DNA from: Kineosporia sp. NBRC 101731
Lineage (GTDB): Bacteria > Actinomycetota > Actinomycetes > Actinomycetales > Kineosporiaceae
NCBI RefSeq assembly: GCF_030269305.1
Contig: NZ_BSTC01000015.1
Location: forward strand, 1-64,000
DNA length: 64,000 nucleotides
Direction: 5' to 3'
A program made the position numbers and the translations under genes. Shown here piece after piece: positions 35,885-45,135 of the stretch. The first letter of the stretch is position 1. Each line of letters starts with the position of its first letter. The notes under the pieces were generated by a model, which had not been told where the DNA came from, did no database searches, and worked only from the letters and a program-made list of their open reading frames with translations.

Positions 35885-37645
35885 TTACAGGGACTTGATC
35901 CGGGTGCCGTGCGGCAGGCCCAGGTTCGGGTGCTTCTTCAGGTACTGCGCCAGGGCGTCCCGCTCGAGCACCCCGGTGACCTTGTTCGTACCGTCCTTGA
36001 AGCCCTTCAGGCTGCTACCACCGTTGGAGAAGAAGTCGATGGTCGTGACCCGGTACTTCTTCGCCGCGTACATGCGCCGGCCGTTCAGGCGCATGTCGCG
36101 GATCCGGATCAGGTGACCGCACTTCTTGTCCATGTCGAAGCTGTAGTAGAAGCTCTTGCTGACCTCGATGGGCATGCGGTTGTCGTTGTCCACCGCGGCC
36201 TCCTGGCAGAACGTGCTCTCCAGCATCGCGTCGATCTGGGTGCCGGTCATGGTCATCGTGACCAGGCGGAACCCGAACGGCTGGGCGTCGTAGACCTGGC
36301 CGTAGGTGACCTTGCCCTTCTCCAGGTTCATCCGGGCCAGACCCCGGTTGATGATCGAGATCTGCGCCCCGCCCTTGGACTTCGGCTTCGTGGCGGCCAG
36401 CTGGGCGTCGGCGATGGTGCGGCCCAGGTACGACTCACCGTTGCGGGTCAGGGTGCGGGTGAGGTCTTGCTTGAGCGTCGTGACCTTCTTGCCCGCGATC
36501 TTGTCGGTCGCCTTCTTGTAGCGGTTCACCACCGTGCGCACGCTCTTGCTGCTCGTGCCCGAGTGGTTGACGACCACGTTGCCCGCGCTGATCTTCGTGA
36601 CCTGGTGCGTGGACGTGTTCATCGTGACCTTGATCTTGGTCAGCAGCCGCCCGTACGACGCCGAGCTGGTCAGCAGCGTGCCGTTGACCTTGCAGATGAA
36701 GGCCTGGTGGGTGTGGGCGCTGAGCACGGCGTCCACCGAGCCCGCGACCTGCTGCGTCAGGTCTTTCACCGGGCCGGCCAGGTTCACGCAGGAGTTGATC
36801 GGGCTGCGCGGCGTCGGGTCGGCGCCGTTGTGGGTCATGGCGATGACCGCGTCCACCCCCTGGGCCCGCAGCTGCTTGGCCAGCTTCTTGATCACCGGGG
36901 CCTCGGCGACGAACTTCACGTCTTTGATCCCGGCCTTGTCGACCAGGTCGACCGTGTCGGGGGTGACCGTGCCGATGATGCCGATCTTCGCGCCGCCCAC
37001 CTTCTTGATCACGTAGCCCGGCAGCATCGACGTACCGGTTTTCTTGCTGATCACGTTGGCCGCGAGCATGTCGAACGAGGCGCCCTTGAACGTCGGCGAT
37101 ACGGGGGAGCAGCCGTCGGTCGGGTGACAGCCCCCGTTCACGATGCGCCGCAGCTCGGCCGTGCCCTCGTCGAACTCGTGGTTGCCCACCACGGCGACAT
37201 CGACGAACTTGTTCATCGACTCGATCGTGCCCTCGTCGTGGTAATACCCCGAGATCAGCGGGCTGCCGCCGATCTGGTCACCGACCGAGAGCACCAGTGA
37301 GTTCGGGTTGTCCTTCTTCGCCTTCGCGATCTTCGCGGCCAGCCAGGCCACCCCGCCCGCGGTGACGTAGCCCGCGCCCTTCGAGGTGGAGGTCTTCGCG
37401 CTGATCGACAGGCCGTCCGAGGTCATGTGCCCGTGCAGGTCGTTGAACGCCAGCAGCTGGGCGGTCACGGTCTTCGCCGCGGCCTTCGTCTCGATGGTGG
37501 ACGTCGTGCTCGCCGGCGCGGGAGCCGTCGCGTGAGCGGTGGTGGTCGCCCAGGTGGTGATCCCGATGGTCGCCGCCACGCTCAGCGCGATGCCCACTCT
37601 CGCCCGTCGGCCCTTGCCGCCCGTCGCCCCGTCTGAAGCAGTCAT
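35885..37645 (-). CDS. Secreted bifunctional metallophosphatase/5'-nucleotidase
   Basis: This 586-residue exported enzyme removes phosphate from nucleotides outside the cell. After a signal peptide (basic start, VGIALSVAATIGITTW, cleavage near AHATA) comes the metallophosphatase domain with LLAFNDLHGHM, DQIGGSPLISGYYHDEG, VGNHEFDEG, MTHNGADP and SAHTHQAF. The C-terminal 5'-nucleotidase domain follows (LARMNLEKGKVTYGQVYDAQPF and NGGSSLKGF). ATG 37645 is preceded by GGAGG at 8 nt; an in-frame extension upstream is not coding. No anchor motif is visible, so it is probably released. Confidence 0.93.
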   Translation of the reverse strand: MTASDGATGGKGRRARVGIALSVAATIGITTWATTTAHATAPAPASTTSTIETKAAAKTVTAQLLAFNDLHGHMTSDGLSISAKTSTSKGAGYVTAGGVAWLAAKIAKAKKDNPNSLVLSVGDQIGGSPLISGYYHDEGTIESMNKFVDVAVVGNHEFDEGTAELRRIVNGGCHPTDGCSPVSPTFKGASFDMLAANVISKKTGTSMLPGYVIKKVGGAKIGIIGTVTPDTVDLVDKAGIKDVKFVAEAPVIKKLAKQLRAQGVDAVIAMTHNGADPTPRSPINSCVNLAGPVKDLTQQVAGSVDAVLSAHTHQAFICKVNGTLLTSSASYGRLLTKIKVTMNTSTHQVTKISAGNVVVNHSGTSSKSVRTVVNRYKKATDKIAGKKVTTLKQDLTRTLTRNGESYLGRTIADAQLAATKPKSKGGAQISIINRGLARMNLEKGKVTYGQVYDAQPFGFRLVTMTMTGTQIDAMLESTFCQEAAVDNDNRMPIEVSKSFYYSFDMDKKCGHLIRIRDMRLNGRRMYAAKKYRVTTIDFFSNGGSSLKGFKDGTNKVTGVLERDALAQYLKKHPNLGLPHGTRIKSL

Positions 37646-38056
37646 GTCCCGTACCTCCGTGGAGCTCGTCAGGGAGGGGGGCGGTCCACCTGGATGCACC
37701 CCCGTCCCACCAAGCTTGTCCACATCCGTGAAGCTCCGGGTGAACGAACGTGTGCAGTGAGCGACCAGTAGGCGAAGGGAAAGATGAGGTGTTTTAGGGC
37801 CAAATGACGCGCGGGGCAGGGATGAAGTGGGGGAGTCGTGCAGGTGAACGAGAAGGCCGGGACGGGAAGGCATCAGTGTCGTCCGGGGTCATCCGGGGGC
37901 GGTCGAGGGCGGTGGCGGTGGGGTGCAGGGACCCGGCGCCCCTCGATGGCCGTGATCGTGTGCATTCGTTGTGGTGACGGCGCAATGAAGGCACACGATC
38001 CGGCGGAACCGGGGAGGGTTGCGCGTGGTCGACAGTGCAGGCCCTAGGATGTTCAC
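37646..38056. promoter_or_regulatory. Divergent region between the 5'-nucleotidase gene and rnpB (411 nt)
   Basis: I see no gene here. For rnpB, TAGGAT at 38045-38050 ends 6 nt before the predicted RNA start at 38057 and is a good -10 box; TTGCGC at 38019-38024 is a possible but widely spaced -35. The rest shows nothing distinctive. Confidence 0.5.
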
Positions 38057-38444
38057 GGCGGACGAGGTGGACGGGCGACCGCGTCGGACGGCTTGCCGTT
38101 CGCCGAGGAAAGTCCGGACTCCACAGGGCAAGGGTGGTGGGTAACGCCCACCCGGGGTGACCCGCGGGACAGTGCCACAGAAAACAGACCGCCGGCTGCT
38201 CGTCAGAGCTGTCGGTAAGGGTGAAACGGTGGTGTAAGAGACCACCAGCGCTCCGGGTGACCGGAGCGGCTAGGTAAACCCCACCCGGAGCAAGGCCAGA
38301 CAGGATGCGTTCGAGGCTGCCCGCCGAGCATCCGGGTAGGCCGCATGAGGGTGACGGCAACGTCACCCCGAGATGGATGGTCGTCGCCGGTCCGGGTTCG
38401 CCCGGCCCGGTACAAGATCCGGCTTACAGTCCACCTCGTCCGCC
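38057..38444 (+). ncRNA. rnpB: RNase P RNA, bacterial type A
   Basis: This catalytic RNA trims the 5' leader from precursor tRNAs. GGCGGACGAGGTGG at 38057-38070 pairs perfectly with 38431-38444 to form helix P1. The conserved core segments GAGGAAAGTCCGGACTCC, ACAGGGCA, GTGCCACAGAAAACAGACCG, GGTAAGGGTGAAA and the closing GATCCGGCTTACAG are present in order. The length of about 388 nt suits actinomycete type A RNAs. No protein gene is credible on either strand across it. Confidence 0.97.
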
Positions 38445-38476
38445 ACTCATCGCCACGCACTGTCACTGGCGGCATT

Positions 38477-38495
38477 CACCCTGGTGGGTGTTTGT
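38477..38495 (+). terminator. Weak terminator-like hairpin behind rnpB
   Basis: CACCC and GGGTG enclose TGGT, followed by TTTGT. The stem is short, so confidence is low. Confidence 0.35.
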
Positions 38496-38567
38496 CTACG
38501 AATAGTGACAGCGGGGGGCGGGGCGTCCGCATACTGGGGAAACGGGGAGTCGACCAGAAGGGTTCTC

Positions 38568-38828
38568 GTGTTTTCCGCAGAGCAACGGGCTGCCGCCCTC
38601 GCCAATCAGCGTGCCGCCGCCTTCATCCGTTTCCAGATGCTGGGCGACCACGAGGCCATGTCGTTCATCCTGCGTGAGCTGGAGGGCACCGAGCAGCTGT
38701 CCTTCGTCACCGCTCTCGCCTCGCTGTCGGCGACGATCGCCAGCAAGCACATGGGGGAGGACGGAGCGATGGACTACTTCCGCATGGTCGCCGAGACCAG
38801 CGCCAGTCTGGCCGAGCCGCTCGACTGA
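38568..38828 (+). CDS. Small hypothetical protein
   Basis: This 86-residue protein looks soluble and helical (EQRAAALANQRAAAFIRFQM, then SFILRELEGTEQLSFVTAL and SATIASKHMGEDGAMDYF). I do not recognise the family. GTG 38568 has AGAAGGG five nt upstream, and codon use is typical of the neighbours. It stands alone between rnpB and convergent ppgK. An 8-bp repeat (GTCAGCAG twice, period 10) lies just behind its stop. Confidence 0.7.
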   Translation: MFSAEQRAAALANQRAAAFIRFQMLGDHEAMSFILRELEGTEQLSFVTALASLSATIASKHMGEDGAMDYFRMVAETSASLAEPLD

Positions 38829-38875
38829 GTGGCCCGGCCCCGATGTCAGCAGACGTCAGCAGTCATCGGTAGACA

Positions 38876-39673
38876 TCAGACAGCCGGCGTGGCCGGGGCC
38901 TCGGGGGCCTCGGCCGCCAGCACCGCCGCCCCGATGATGCCCGCGTCGTTCAGCAGCTGCGCCGACACGATCGGCGTGCGCAGGTCGAGCAGGGGCAGGA
39001 ACTTCGCGCTCTTCTTGCTCACCCCGCCACCGACCACGATCAGGTCGGGCCAGAAGAGGTTCTCCACCGTGCGGAAATAGGTCTGCAGGCGGTGGGCCCA
39101 CTTCTCCCAGGACAGGTCCTCGCGCTCGCGCGCGCTGTCGGCGGCCCGGTGCTCGGCGTCGTGACCTTCGATCTCCAGGTGCCCCAGTTCGGTGTTGGGC
39201 ACCAGGCGCCCGTCGAGCAGCACGGCCGAGCCGATCCCGGTGCCGAGCGTGGCCATGATGACCAGGCCCTTGGTGTCCTTCGCGGCGCCGAACCGGGCCT
39301 CGGCCACACCGGCCGCGTCGGCGTCGTTCACCACGTGCACGCGGCGGCCCAGCCGGGCGCTGAACAGCGTGTCCACGTCGGTGTCGATCCACGCGTCGTC
39401 CACGTTCGCCGCGGTGCGGGCGATCCCGTGCTGGATCACCGCCGGGAAGGTGACGCCCACCGGGCCGGTGCCCGACGCGTCGCCGAAGCTCTCGACGATC
39501 TGCGCCACCACGTCGGCGACCGCGCCGGGGGTGGACGGCGACGGCGTGGGAATGCGCAGGCGCTCGGCCGAGAACCGGCCCCCGGCCAGGTCGACCGGGG
39601 CGCCCTTGATGCCGGAGCCGCCGATGTCGATGCCGAAACCGCTGGTGGATGCGTTCATTTCAGAAGAGCTCAT
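38876..39673 (-). CDS. ppgK: Polyphosphate glucokinase
   Basis: This 265-residue ROK-type kinase phosphorylates glucose using inorganic polyphosphate (and often ATP). Features are the N-terminal phosphate loop [33 protein letters not shown] with the catalytic Asp, [26 protein letters not shown] and [12 protein letters not shown]. The TELGHLE segment and length fit PpgK rather than ATP-only glucokinases. ATG 39673 has AAGGA upstream; ATG 39658 is an alternative. It is followed by nothing in its direction and preceded by map on the same strand, a gene pair often seen in actinomycetes. Confidence 0.92.
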   Translation of the reverse strand: MSSSEMNASTSGFGIDIGGSGIKGAPVDLAGGRFSAERLRIPTPSPSTPGAVADVVAQIVESFGDASGTGPVGVTFPAVIQHGIARTAANVDDAWIDTDVDTLFSARLGRRVHVVNDADAAGVAEARFGAAKDTKGLVIMATLGTGIGSAVLLDGRLVPNTELGHLEIEGHDAEHRAADSAREREDLSWEKWAHRLQTYFRTVENLFWPDLIVVGGGVSKKSAKFLPLLDLRTPIVSAQLLNDAGIIGAAVLAAEAPEAPATPAV

Positions 39674-39690
39674 GGCTTCCTTCAACAGGC

Positions 39691-39737
39691 TGGCAGTCAG
39701 GGCGGGTCAGGGCAGGTCAGGGCAGGTCAGGGCAGGG
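39691..39737. repeat. 10-bp tandem repeat over the map stop codon
   Basis: Units of GGCAGGTCAG run from 39691 to 39737: an imperfect first unit, GGCGGGTCAG, two exact units and a partial one. The minus-strand stop codon of map (39727-39729) lies in the last full unit. Confidence 0.85.
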
Positions 39738-40626
39738 TGAGGATCTCGGCGCCGGTCTCGGTCACCAGGAGGGTGTGCTCGAACTGGGCCGTACGCCTGC
39801 GGTCTTTCGTGACGACCGTCCAGGCATCGGCCCACAGGTCGTACTCGGGCGTGCCCAGCGTGAGCATCGGCTCGATCGTGAAGGTCATGCCGGGCTCGAT
39901 CACCGTGTCGAACCGGGGCGCCGCGTCGTAGTGCGGGATCACCAGGCCGGTGTGGAAACCGGTACCGATGCCGTGCCCGGTGAAGTCACGGACCACGCCG
40001 TAGCCGAAACGTTTCGCATAGGCCTCGATCACGCGCCCGATGACGTTGATCTGACGCCCGGGCCGCACGGCCTTGATGCCGCGCATCATCGCCTCGTGGG
40101 TGCGCTCGACCAGCAGGCGCGATTCCTCGTCCACGTCTCCGGCCAGGAACGTCGCGTCGCAGTCGCCGTGCACGCCGAGCCCGTCGCGGGTCAGGTAGCC
40201 GGTGATGTCGATGTTGATGATGTCGCCGTCGCGCACCACCGTGGAGTCCGGGATGCCGTGGCAGATCACCTCGTTCAGGCTGGTGCACAGCGACTTCGGG
40301 AAACCCTTGTAGCCCAGCGTGGACGGGTACACGTGGTGGTCGAGCAGGAACTCGTGCCCGATGCGGTCGAGTTCGTCGGTGGTGACGCCCGGCTCGACGT
40401 GCCGGCCCACCTCGGCGAGCGCGGCCCCGGCGATCCGGCCGGCCTCGCGCATCAGCTCGATGGTGGCGGCGTCCTTGATCTCGGAGCCGGTGTACCTGGC
40501 CGGCGCGGGCCTGTCCACGTACTCCGGGCGAGGGATGTCGGCTGGCACGGCCCGGCGCGGGCTGACCGTTCCGGGCACCAGCGTGCCCAGTGGGGCGGAC
40601 GGCTTGCTTCCCGACATCGTGCTCAT
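39727..40626 (-). CDS. map: Methionine aminopeptidase, type I
   Basis: This 299-residue metalloprotease removes the initiator Met from nascent proteins. The metal ligands are visible: Asp in INIDITGYL, Asp in [10 protein letters not shown], His in [11 protein letters not shown], Glu in FTIEPML and Glu in AQFEHTLLV. An N-terminal extension of about 45 residues contains the actinomycete-type segment [21 protein letters not shown] 40626 is chosen because TAGACT lies 8 nt upstream (leaderless); ATG 40617 is a close alternative. The coding strand ends inside a 10-bp tandem repeat. Confidence 0.94.
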   Translation of the reverse strand: MSTMSGSKPSAPLGTLVPGTVSPRRAVPADIPRPEYVDRPAPARYTGSEIKDAATIELMREAGRIAGAALAEVGRHVEPGVTTDELDRIGHEFLLDHHVYPSTLGYKGFPKSLCTSLNEVICHGIPDSTVVRDGDIINIDITGYLTRDGLGVHGDCDATFLAGDVDEESRLLVERTHEAMMRGIKAVRPGRQINVIGRVIEAYAKRFGYGVVRDFTGHGIGTGFHTGLVIPHYDAAPRFDTVIEPGMTFTIEPMLTLGTPEYDLWADAWTVVTKDRRRTAQFEHTLLVTETGAEILTLP

Positions 40627-40634
40627 AGCCCGGC

Positions 40635-40640
40635 AGTCTA
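40635..40640 (-). promoter_or_regulatory. -10 box for map
   Basis: TAGACT on the minus strand ends 8 nt before ATG 40626. Confidence 0.45.
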
Positions 40641-40719
40641 GGGCTGTGGGCAGGGCGGGCAGTTCGGCGATGCCGGGTGTTGGAGGGTGTTGCCGGTGAC
40701 CGGCGGTCTTGGGCAAGGG

Positions 40720-41073
40720 TCAGACGAGGACGTCCAGCCGACCTCCCTCGAGGCGGTTCATGGCGACCGTCTGCACGGCGGTGATGTTGCTCGGGGAGAG
40801 CGGGTTCTCCACGGTGCCGCGCTTGGGGCCGCGGTAGTTGACGTACTGCTCGAACAGTGCGGTCAGGTAGGTGTCGCCGTCGGTCGCCCCGGCGTCACTG
40901 AACCCGTCGGCGATCGAGCCGAAGCTCTTTCCGCGAGAAGGGTTCTGGTGTGGGTCGCCGGTGGCCGACGACCAGGCGCCCGATTGCGACCCGGCCGGGT
41001 TGCCGTCGGGGTTGGCCGGCGACAGAGCGATCTGGGCGGCGGACACGGGTGTCCCGCCGATACGTAGGTCCAT
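40720..41073 (-). CDS. Hypothetical protein
   Basis: This 117-residue protein has strong actinomycete codon bias but no family I recognise. It is rich in Gly, Ser, Asn and Asp in the first half (SPANPDGNPAGSQSGAW) and ends with a more regular segment (ITAVQTVAMNRLEGGRLDVLV). No signal peptide or membrane segment is visible. ATG 41073 has GGGGG about 7 nt upstream; a TTG at 41094 is an alternative. It lies alone between map and the divergent small WYN-type gene. Confidence 0.65.
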   Translation of the reverse strand: MDLRIGGTPVSAAQIALSPANPDGNPAGSQSGAWSSATGDPHQNPSRGKSFGSIADGFSDAGATDGDTYLTALFEQYVNYRGPKRGTVENPLSPSNITAVQTVAMNRLEGGRLDVLV

Positions 41074-41272
41074 GACGAAGATGCCCCCGGGCAAGGTGTC
41101 TCACGGCCGGTCTCATCCGTGAGAGCGGAAGGTGATGCAGCCAACATCGGTGCCTACCCGCGGGTGCTTGAACGGCTTTCCCGACGAGCCCGAAATGGAG
41201 GACGAGGTGGCACCCGCGGTGCCTACGACCAGTCACGATGCCGCTGCGGGGGCGGCCCCGGCGGCCCGGGGC

Positions 41273-41278
41273 TATCGT
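41273..41278 (+). promoter_or_regulatory. -10 box for the 63-residue gene
   Basis: TATCGT ends exactly 7 nt before ATG 41286, which suggests a leaderless mRNA. The intervening CGTGATC also resembles the end of the dispersed repeat. Confidence 0.5.
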
Positions 41279-41285
41279 CGTGATC

Positions 41286-41477
41286 ATGAGCGAAGGTGCT
41301 GTGCAGTACTGGTACAACCTGTCGACCGGACAGGTGGAGTCCACCACCGGCAAGGGGCAGGGCAAGGACGTGATGGGTCCTTACCCCACCCGCGAGGCCG
41401 CCCAGCAGGCCCTGGAGTCGGCCCGCGCCCGCACCGAGGCGTGGGACGAGGAAGACCGCCGCTGGGACGACAAGTAG
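41286..41477 (+). CDS. Small SPOR-like protein
   Basis: This 63-residue protein belongs to a short actinomycete family with the pattern QYWYNLSTGQVES, then GPYPTREAAQQALESARARTEAWDEED (shown in part), often annotated as SPOR-domain-containing. The TREAA..AL repeat is the SPOR hallmark; SPOR domains can bind denuded peptidoglycan, but this protein has no export signal, so that role is doubtful. ATG 41286 is supported by a -10 box 7 nt upstream. It is convergent with panB, 3 nt from its stop. Confidence 0.82.
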   Translation: MSEGAVQYWYNLSTGQVESTTGKGQGKDVMGPYPTREAAQQALESARARTEAWDEEDRRWDDK

Positions 41478-41480
41478 GAG

Positions 41481-42362
41481 TTACTCCTCGAAGGAGTGCT
41501 CCGGTGCCGGGAAGGTGCCGTGCCGCACGTCGCGGGCGTACTCCTGCGCGGCCTGGGTCAGGATGCCGCGCAGGTCGGCGTACTTCTTCACGAAGCGCGG
41601 CGTCTTCCCCGCCCCATGGTCGGTGAAGCCGGCCATGTCGGTCCAGACCAGCACCTGGGCGTCACAGTCGGGCCCGGCGCCGATCCCCACCGTCGGGATG
41701 TCGAGGGCCTTGGTCACCGCGGCCGCGGCCGGGGCCGGAACCATCTCCATCACCAGCGAGAAGGCGCCGGCCTCCTGGAGCGCCAGCGCGTCGTCCACCA
41801 AGCTCTGCGCGTTCTCCCCCCGCCCCTGCACCCGGTAACCGCCCAGCGTGTGCTCGCTCTGCGGGGTGAAACCGATGTGGGCCATCACCGGGATACCGGC
41901 GTCGGTGAGCAGTTTCACCGTGGGGGCCATCGCCGCGCCGCCCTCGAGCTTCACCGCGTGCGCCAGCCCTTCCTTCATCAGCCGCACGGCGCTCTCGAAC
42001 GCCTGCTGCGGTGAGCCCTGGTAGCTGCCGAACGGCAGGTCGGCCACCACCAGGGCGTGTGCCGACGCCCCGGCCACGGCCCGCACCAGCGGGATCAGCT
42101 CGTCCAGCGTGACCGGCAGCGTGGTGCCGTGCCCGTAGACGTTGTTCGCGGCCGAGTCGCCGACCAGGAGCACCGGGATGCCCGCGGCGTCGAACACGGC
42201 CGCCGACAGCTGGTCGTAGGCGGTCAGCATCGCCCAGCGCTCGCCGCGGGCCTTCATCTGGTGCAGGTGCGGGATGCGGATCTTCTTCAGCACGACATCG
42301 GTGGCGTCGGGCGTGGTCCGGGCGCCGCCGTACGGCGCCGGTTCCTCGGGCTGCTGGTTCAT
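41481..42362 (-). CDS. panB: 3-methyl-2-oxobutanoate hydroxymethyltransferase
   Basis: This 293-residue TIM-barrel enzyme adds a hydroxymethyl group from methylene-tetrahydrofolate to ketoisovalerate, the first step to pantothenate and coenzyme A. Signature segments are [56 protein letters not shown] and [18 protein letters not shown] (given in parts). Length is slightly above average because of an N-terminal tail. GGAAGGA lies upstream of ATG 42362. It is divergent from the glutamine synthetase gene, as in related actinomycetes. Confidence 0.94.
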   Translation of the reverse strand: MNQQPEEPAPYGGARTTPDATDVVLKKIRIPHLHQMKARGERWAMLTAYDQLSAAVFDAAGIPVLLVGDSAANNVYGHGTTLPVTLDELIPLVRAVAGASAHALVVADLPFGSYQGSPQQAFESAVRLMKEGLAHAVKLEGGAAMAPTVKLLTDAGIPVMAHIGFTPQSEHTLGGYRVQGRGENAQSLVDDALALQEAGAFSLVMEMVPAPAAAAVTKALDIPTVGIGAGPDCDAQVLVWTDMAGFTDHGAGKTPRFVKKYADLRGILTQAAQEYARDVRHGTFPAPEHSFEE

Positions 42363-42695
42363 CAGCGGTGTCCTTCCGTGGCAGACCTGGGGGTGCCCGC
42401 CGGTCGGGCGGGCCCGCCTCCCATGGTCCTCCTGCGCGGCGTCCCGGCGACGGGGTGGAACGTGCGGGCGATCACACGCTTACCGTTCACCTGGGCGTTC
42501 GAAGTGCCGAACCGACCTGGGGGAGTGGGGGCACCTCCCGGCCCCCTAGGGCTGGGGGAGTAGTTGCGCCACCGTAGGCTGCCCAGGGGCAACTGAGCGG
42601 TACGGCGAGTGCTCTGATGAACCCTGCATCTGGCAGGCTCCGCAGTACCGGTGGAATCACACCGGCGCGCGCTACGGAACAAGGAAGGGACCGGC
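42363..42695. promoter_or_regulatory. Divergent region between panB and the glnA-type gene (333 nt)
   Basis: No gene is visible. The region holds the G-rich palindromic element at 42517-42560 (separate entry) and probably both promoters, but no clear -35/-10 pair can be assigned. AAGGAAGGG at 42681 is the ribosome site of the glutamine synthetase gene. Confidence 0.4.
42517..42560. repeat. G-rich palindromic intergenic element
   Basis: The element reads CTGGGGGAGTGGGGGCAC, then CTCCCGGCC and, after a CTAG-containing turn, ends in GGCTGGGGGAG. Complementary CTCCC/GGGAG and GCCCCC/GGGG blocks can fold into hairpins. Very similar GGGGGAG...GCACCTCCC elements are frequent between genes in Streptomyces; I know this only from memory. 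Confidence 0.55.
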
Positions 42696-44033
42696 ATGGA
42701 CAGGCAGCAGGAGTTCATCCTCCGCTCGATCGAGGAGCGGGACATCCGGTTCATCCGGCTCTGGTTCACCGACATCCTCGGCTCGCTGAAGAGCGTGTCG
42801 ATCGCCCCGGCTGAACTGGAGGGCGCGTTCGCGGAGGGCATCGGCTTCGACGGCTCGGCCATCGAGGGCCTGGCCCGCGTGCACGAGGCCGACATGCTGG
42901 CCAAGCCCGACCCCTCGACGTTCCAGGTGCTGCCCTGGCGCGGTGAGTTGCACGGCACCGCGCGGATGTTCTGCGACATCCTCACCCCGGGCAGTGAGCC
43001 GGCGATGATGGACCCGCGCAACGTGCTCAAGCGCTCGCTGAACAAGGCCGCCGAGCACGGCCTGAGCTTCTACACCCACCCCGAGATCGAGTTCTACCTG
43101 TTCAAGGAGCCGAACTCGGACGGCGTGGAGCCCGAGCCGGTCGACCAGGCGGGCTACTTCGACCACGTGCCGCGCGGCACCACGCACGACTTCCGCCGCG
43201 CCGCGATCGGCGTGCTGGAGTCGATGGGTATCTCCGTCGAGTTCAGCCACCACGAGGCCGGCCCGGGCCAGAACGAGATCGACCTGCGCTACGCCGACGC
43301 GCTGACCATGGCCGACAACGTCATGACCTTCCGTACCGTGGTGAAGGAGGTGGCGCTGGAGCAGGGGCTGTTCGCCTCGTTCATGCCCAAGCCGCTGAAC
43401 GAGCACCCGGGCTCGGGCATGCACACCCACGTCTCGCTGTTCGAGGGCGACCAGAACGCCTTCCACGAAGCCGGCGCCGAGTACCAGCTCAGCAAGATCG
43501 GCCGGCAGTTCATCGCCGGTCTGCTCACCCACGCCGCCGAGATCACCGCGGTCACCAACCAGTGGGTGAACTCGTACAAGCGCATCTGGGGCGGCGCCGA
43601 GGCCCCGGCCTACGTCTGCTGGGGTCACAACAACCGCTCGGCGCTGATCCGGGTGCCGATGTACAAGCCGGGCAAGGGCCAGTCCACCCGCATCGAGTAC
43701 CGCGGCCTGGACAGCGCCTGCAACCCGTACCTGGCCTACGCGCTCATGCTCTCCGCCGGTATGCGGGGCATCGAGCAGGGCCTGGAACTGCCCGAGGGCG
43801 CCGACGACAACGTCTGGTCGCTGACCGAGGCCGAGCGCCGGTCCATGGGCATCACCCGGCTGCCGGAGAACCTCGACCGGGCGATCTCGATCATGGAAGA
43901 CTCCGAGTTCGTCGCCGAGACCCTGGGCGAGGGCGTGTTCGACTTCTTCCTGCGCAACAAGCGCGCGGAGTGGGCCGAGTACCGCAGCCAGGTCACGCCG
44001 TTCGAGCTCAAGCGCTATCTGCCCCTGCTCTGA
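42696..44033 (+). CDS. Glutamine synthetase family protein, GlnA2 type
   Basis: This 445-residue type I glutamine synthetase fold joins an amine to glutamate with ATP. Features are FTDILGSLKSV, GIGFDGSAIEG, HPEIEFYLF, the ATP-site loop HEAGPGQNEIDLR, PLNEHPGSGMHTHVS and NNRSALIRVP. It is the short GSI-alpha-like form: the Tyr adenylylation motif NLYDLP is replaced by RLPENLDRAIS, so it should not be a target of GlnE. The best match is actinomycete GlnA2, which in Streptomyces has been linked to gamma-glutamyl-polyamine formation. The assay-relevant substrate here is therefore uncertain. ATG 42696 has AAGGAAGGG upstream. Confidence 0.92.
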   Translation: MDRQQEFILRSIEERDIRFIRLWFTDILGSLKSVSIAPAELEGAFAEGIGFDGSAIEGLARVHEADMLAKPDPSTFQVLPWRGELHGTARMFCDILTPGSEPAMMDPRNVLKRSLNKAAEHGLSFYTHPEIEFYLFKEPNSDGVEPEPVDQAGYFDHVPRGTTHDFRRAAIGVLESMGISVEFSHHEAGPGQNEIDLRYADALTMADNVMTFRTVVKEVALEQGLFASFMPKPLNEHPGSGMHTHVSLFEGDQNAFHEAGAEYQLSKIGRQFIAGLLTHAAEITAVTNQWVNSYKRIWGGAEAPAYVCWGHNNRSALIRVPMYKPGKGQSTRIEYRGLDSACNPYLAYALMLSAGMRGIEQGLELPEGADDNVWSLTEAERRSMGITRLPENLDRAISIMEDSEFVAETLGEGVFDFFLRNKRAEWAEYRSQVTPFELKRYLPLL

Positions 44034-44236
44034 GGCCCTGAGGCTCGTAGACCACTGATCGGCTGATCCGGGCCCGGCGGCCTCAGGAACGGCGGGTTCT
44101 GGGCGACTGATCCAGGCAGCGGGTGCCCGCGCCGGGGCCCCAGACCGGATCGGGAGCCCGAACTGATGCCAGACCTGGCCGTCCGTCGCCGGACGCCGGT
44201 GCTGATCGCCCGGCCCGGGTCACCCGGGCCGGGGCA

Positions 44237-45124
44237 GTGACCGGCCGGCTGCGGGCGCTGGCGGCCGGGTGCCTCGCCGGGCCGGCCCGGATCGTGCGGC
44301 GGCACCGCAGGGTGGTGCTGGTGACCGTCCCGGCGGTCGGGCTGCTGGCTCTCATCACCCTGACACCGGCGAGCACGGCCCAGTTCACCGGCGCCACCGG
44401 CACGGCGTTCAGTCTCGGGTCCGGTACCTGGTCGGTGTTCGGCCAGAAGGTCCGCTCGCTGCACCCCGTCTCCTACTGGCCCCTGGACGAGGCGTCGGGC
44501 CCGACGGCGGCGGACCTCACCGGCGGCAACCCGATGGCTCACTCCGGCGGGCCCGCGGCCGGGCTCCCGGGAGCCCTCTCGGCACCCGCGGGACGGGCTC
44601 TCGGCCTGTCCGGCACGGCCCAGGGCACACAGACGGCCGCTGCCCCGGCGACCCTGGACCTGCGCGGCCCGATGACCGTGATGGCCTGGTGGAAGATGCC
44701 TGCCACCGGCACCAGTACCCAGAACGGCCGCGTCGTGGCCAAGTACGCCTCCTCCGGCAGCGGCGGGGTCAGCTACATGCTGGCCCTCAGCAGCGACCTG
44801 ACCTCCATGCGTCTGCTGCTCGACCTGACCGCGGGCAGTCCGTCCCGGCCGGTCGCGTACGCCCCGGTGCCCACCGATCACGCCTGGCACTTCTACGTCG
44901 GTACCTGGGACGGGTCGGCCGTGCGGCTCTACCGGGACGGGGCGCCGGTCGGCTCGGCCACCGTCACCGGAGCCGGCCAGCTCGTCTCGACCACCGCGAG
45001 GGTGACGGTCGGTGCTCCCGGTTTCAACGAGTCCGCCCTGGGCACGGTGGACGAGGTGGCGCTCTGGGACCGGGCTCTGAGTGCGGCGGAGATCTCCGCC
45101 CTGTACACGGCCGGGACCTCCTGA
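44237..45124 (+). CDS. Membrane-anchored LamG-like (concanavalin A-type) surface protein
   Basis: This protein of about 295 residues has an arginine-rich start, one hydrophobic segment (VVLVTVPAVGLLALITLTP) and then an exported part. STAQFTGATGTAFSLGSGTW begins the mature region, followed by a LamG/ConA-like sheet domain (SYWPLDEASGPTAADLTGG, MAWWKMPATGTS, WHFYVGTWDGSAVRLYRDG and VDEVALWDRALSAAEISALY). Such domains bind carbohydrates or other ligands outside the cell. GTG 44237 is my choice; the frame is open back to GTG 44123, but that part is low-complexity. Its partner is unknown. Confidence 0.75.
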   Translation: MTGRLRALAAGCLAGPARIVRRHRRVVLVTVPAVGLLALITLTPASTAQFTGATGTAFSLGSGTWSVFGQKVRSLHPVSYWPLDEASGPTAADLTGGNPMAHSGGPAAGLPGALSAPAGRALGLSGTAQGTQTAAAPATLDLRGPMTVMAWWKMPATGTSTQNGRVVAKYASSGSGGVSYMLALSSDLTSMRLLLDLTAGSPSRPVAYAPVPTDHAWHFYVGTWDGSAVRLYRDGAPVGSATVTGAGQLVSTTARVTVGAPGFNESALGTVDEVALWDRALSAAEISALYTAGTS

Positions 45125-45135
45125 CGCGTGCTTGG

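Noticed and set aside
37794..38366. Minus-strand frames across 37.8-38.5 kb
   Set aside because: The region from 38057 is RNase P RNA with a complete conserved core, so these frames are not genes.
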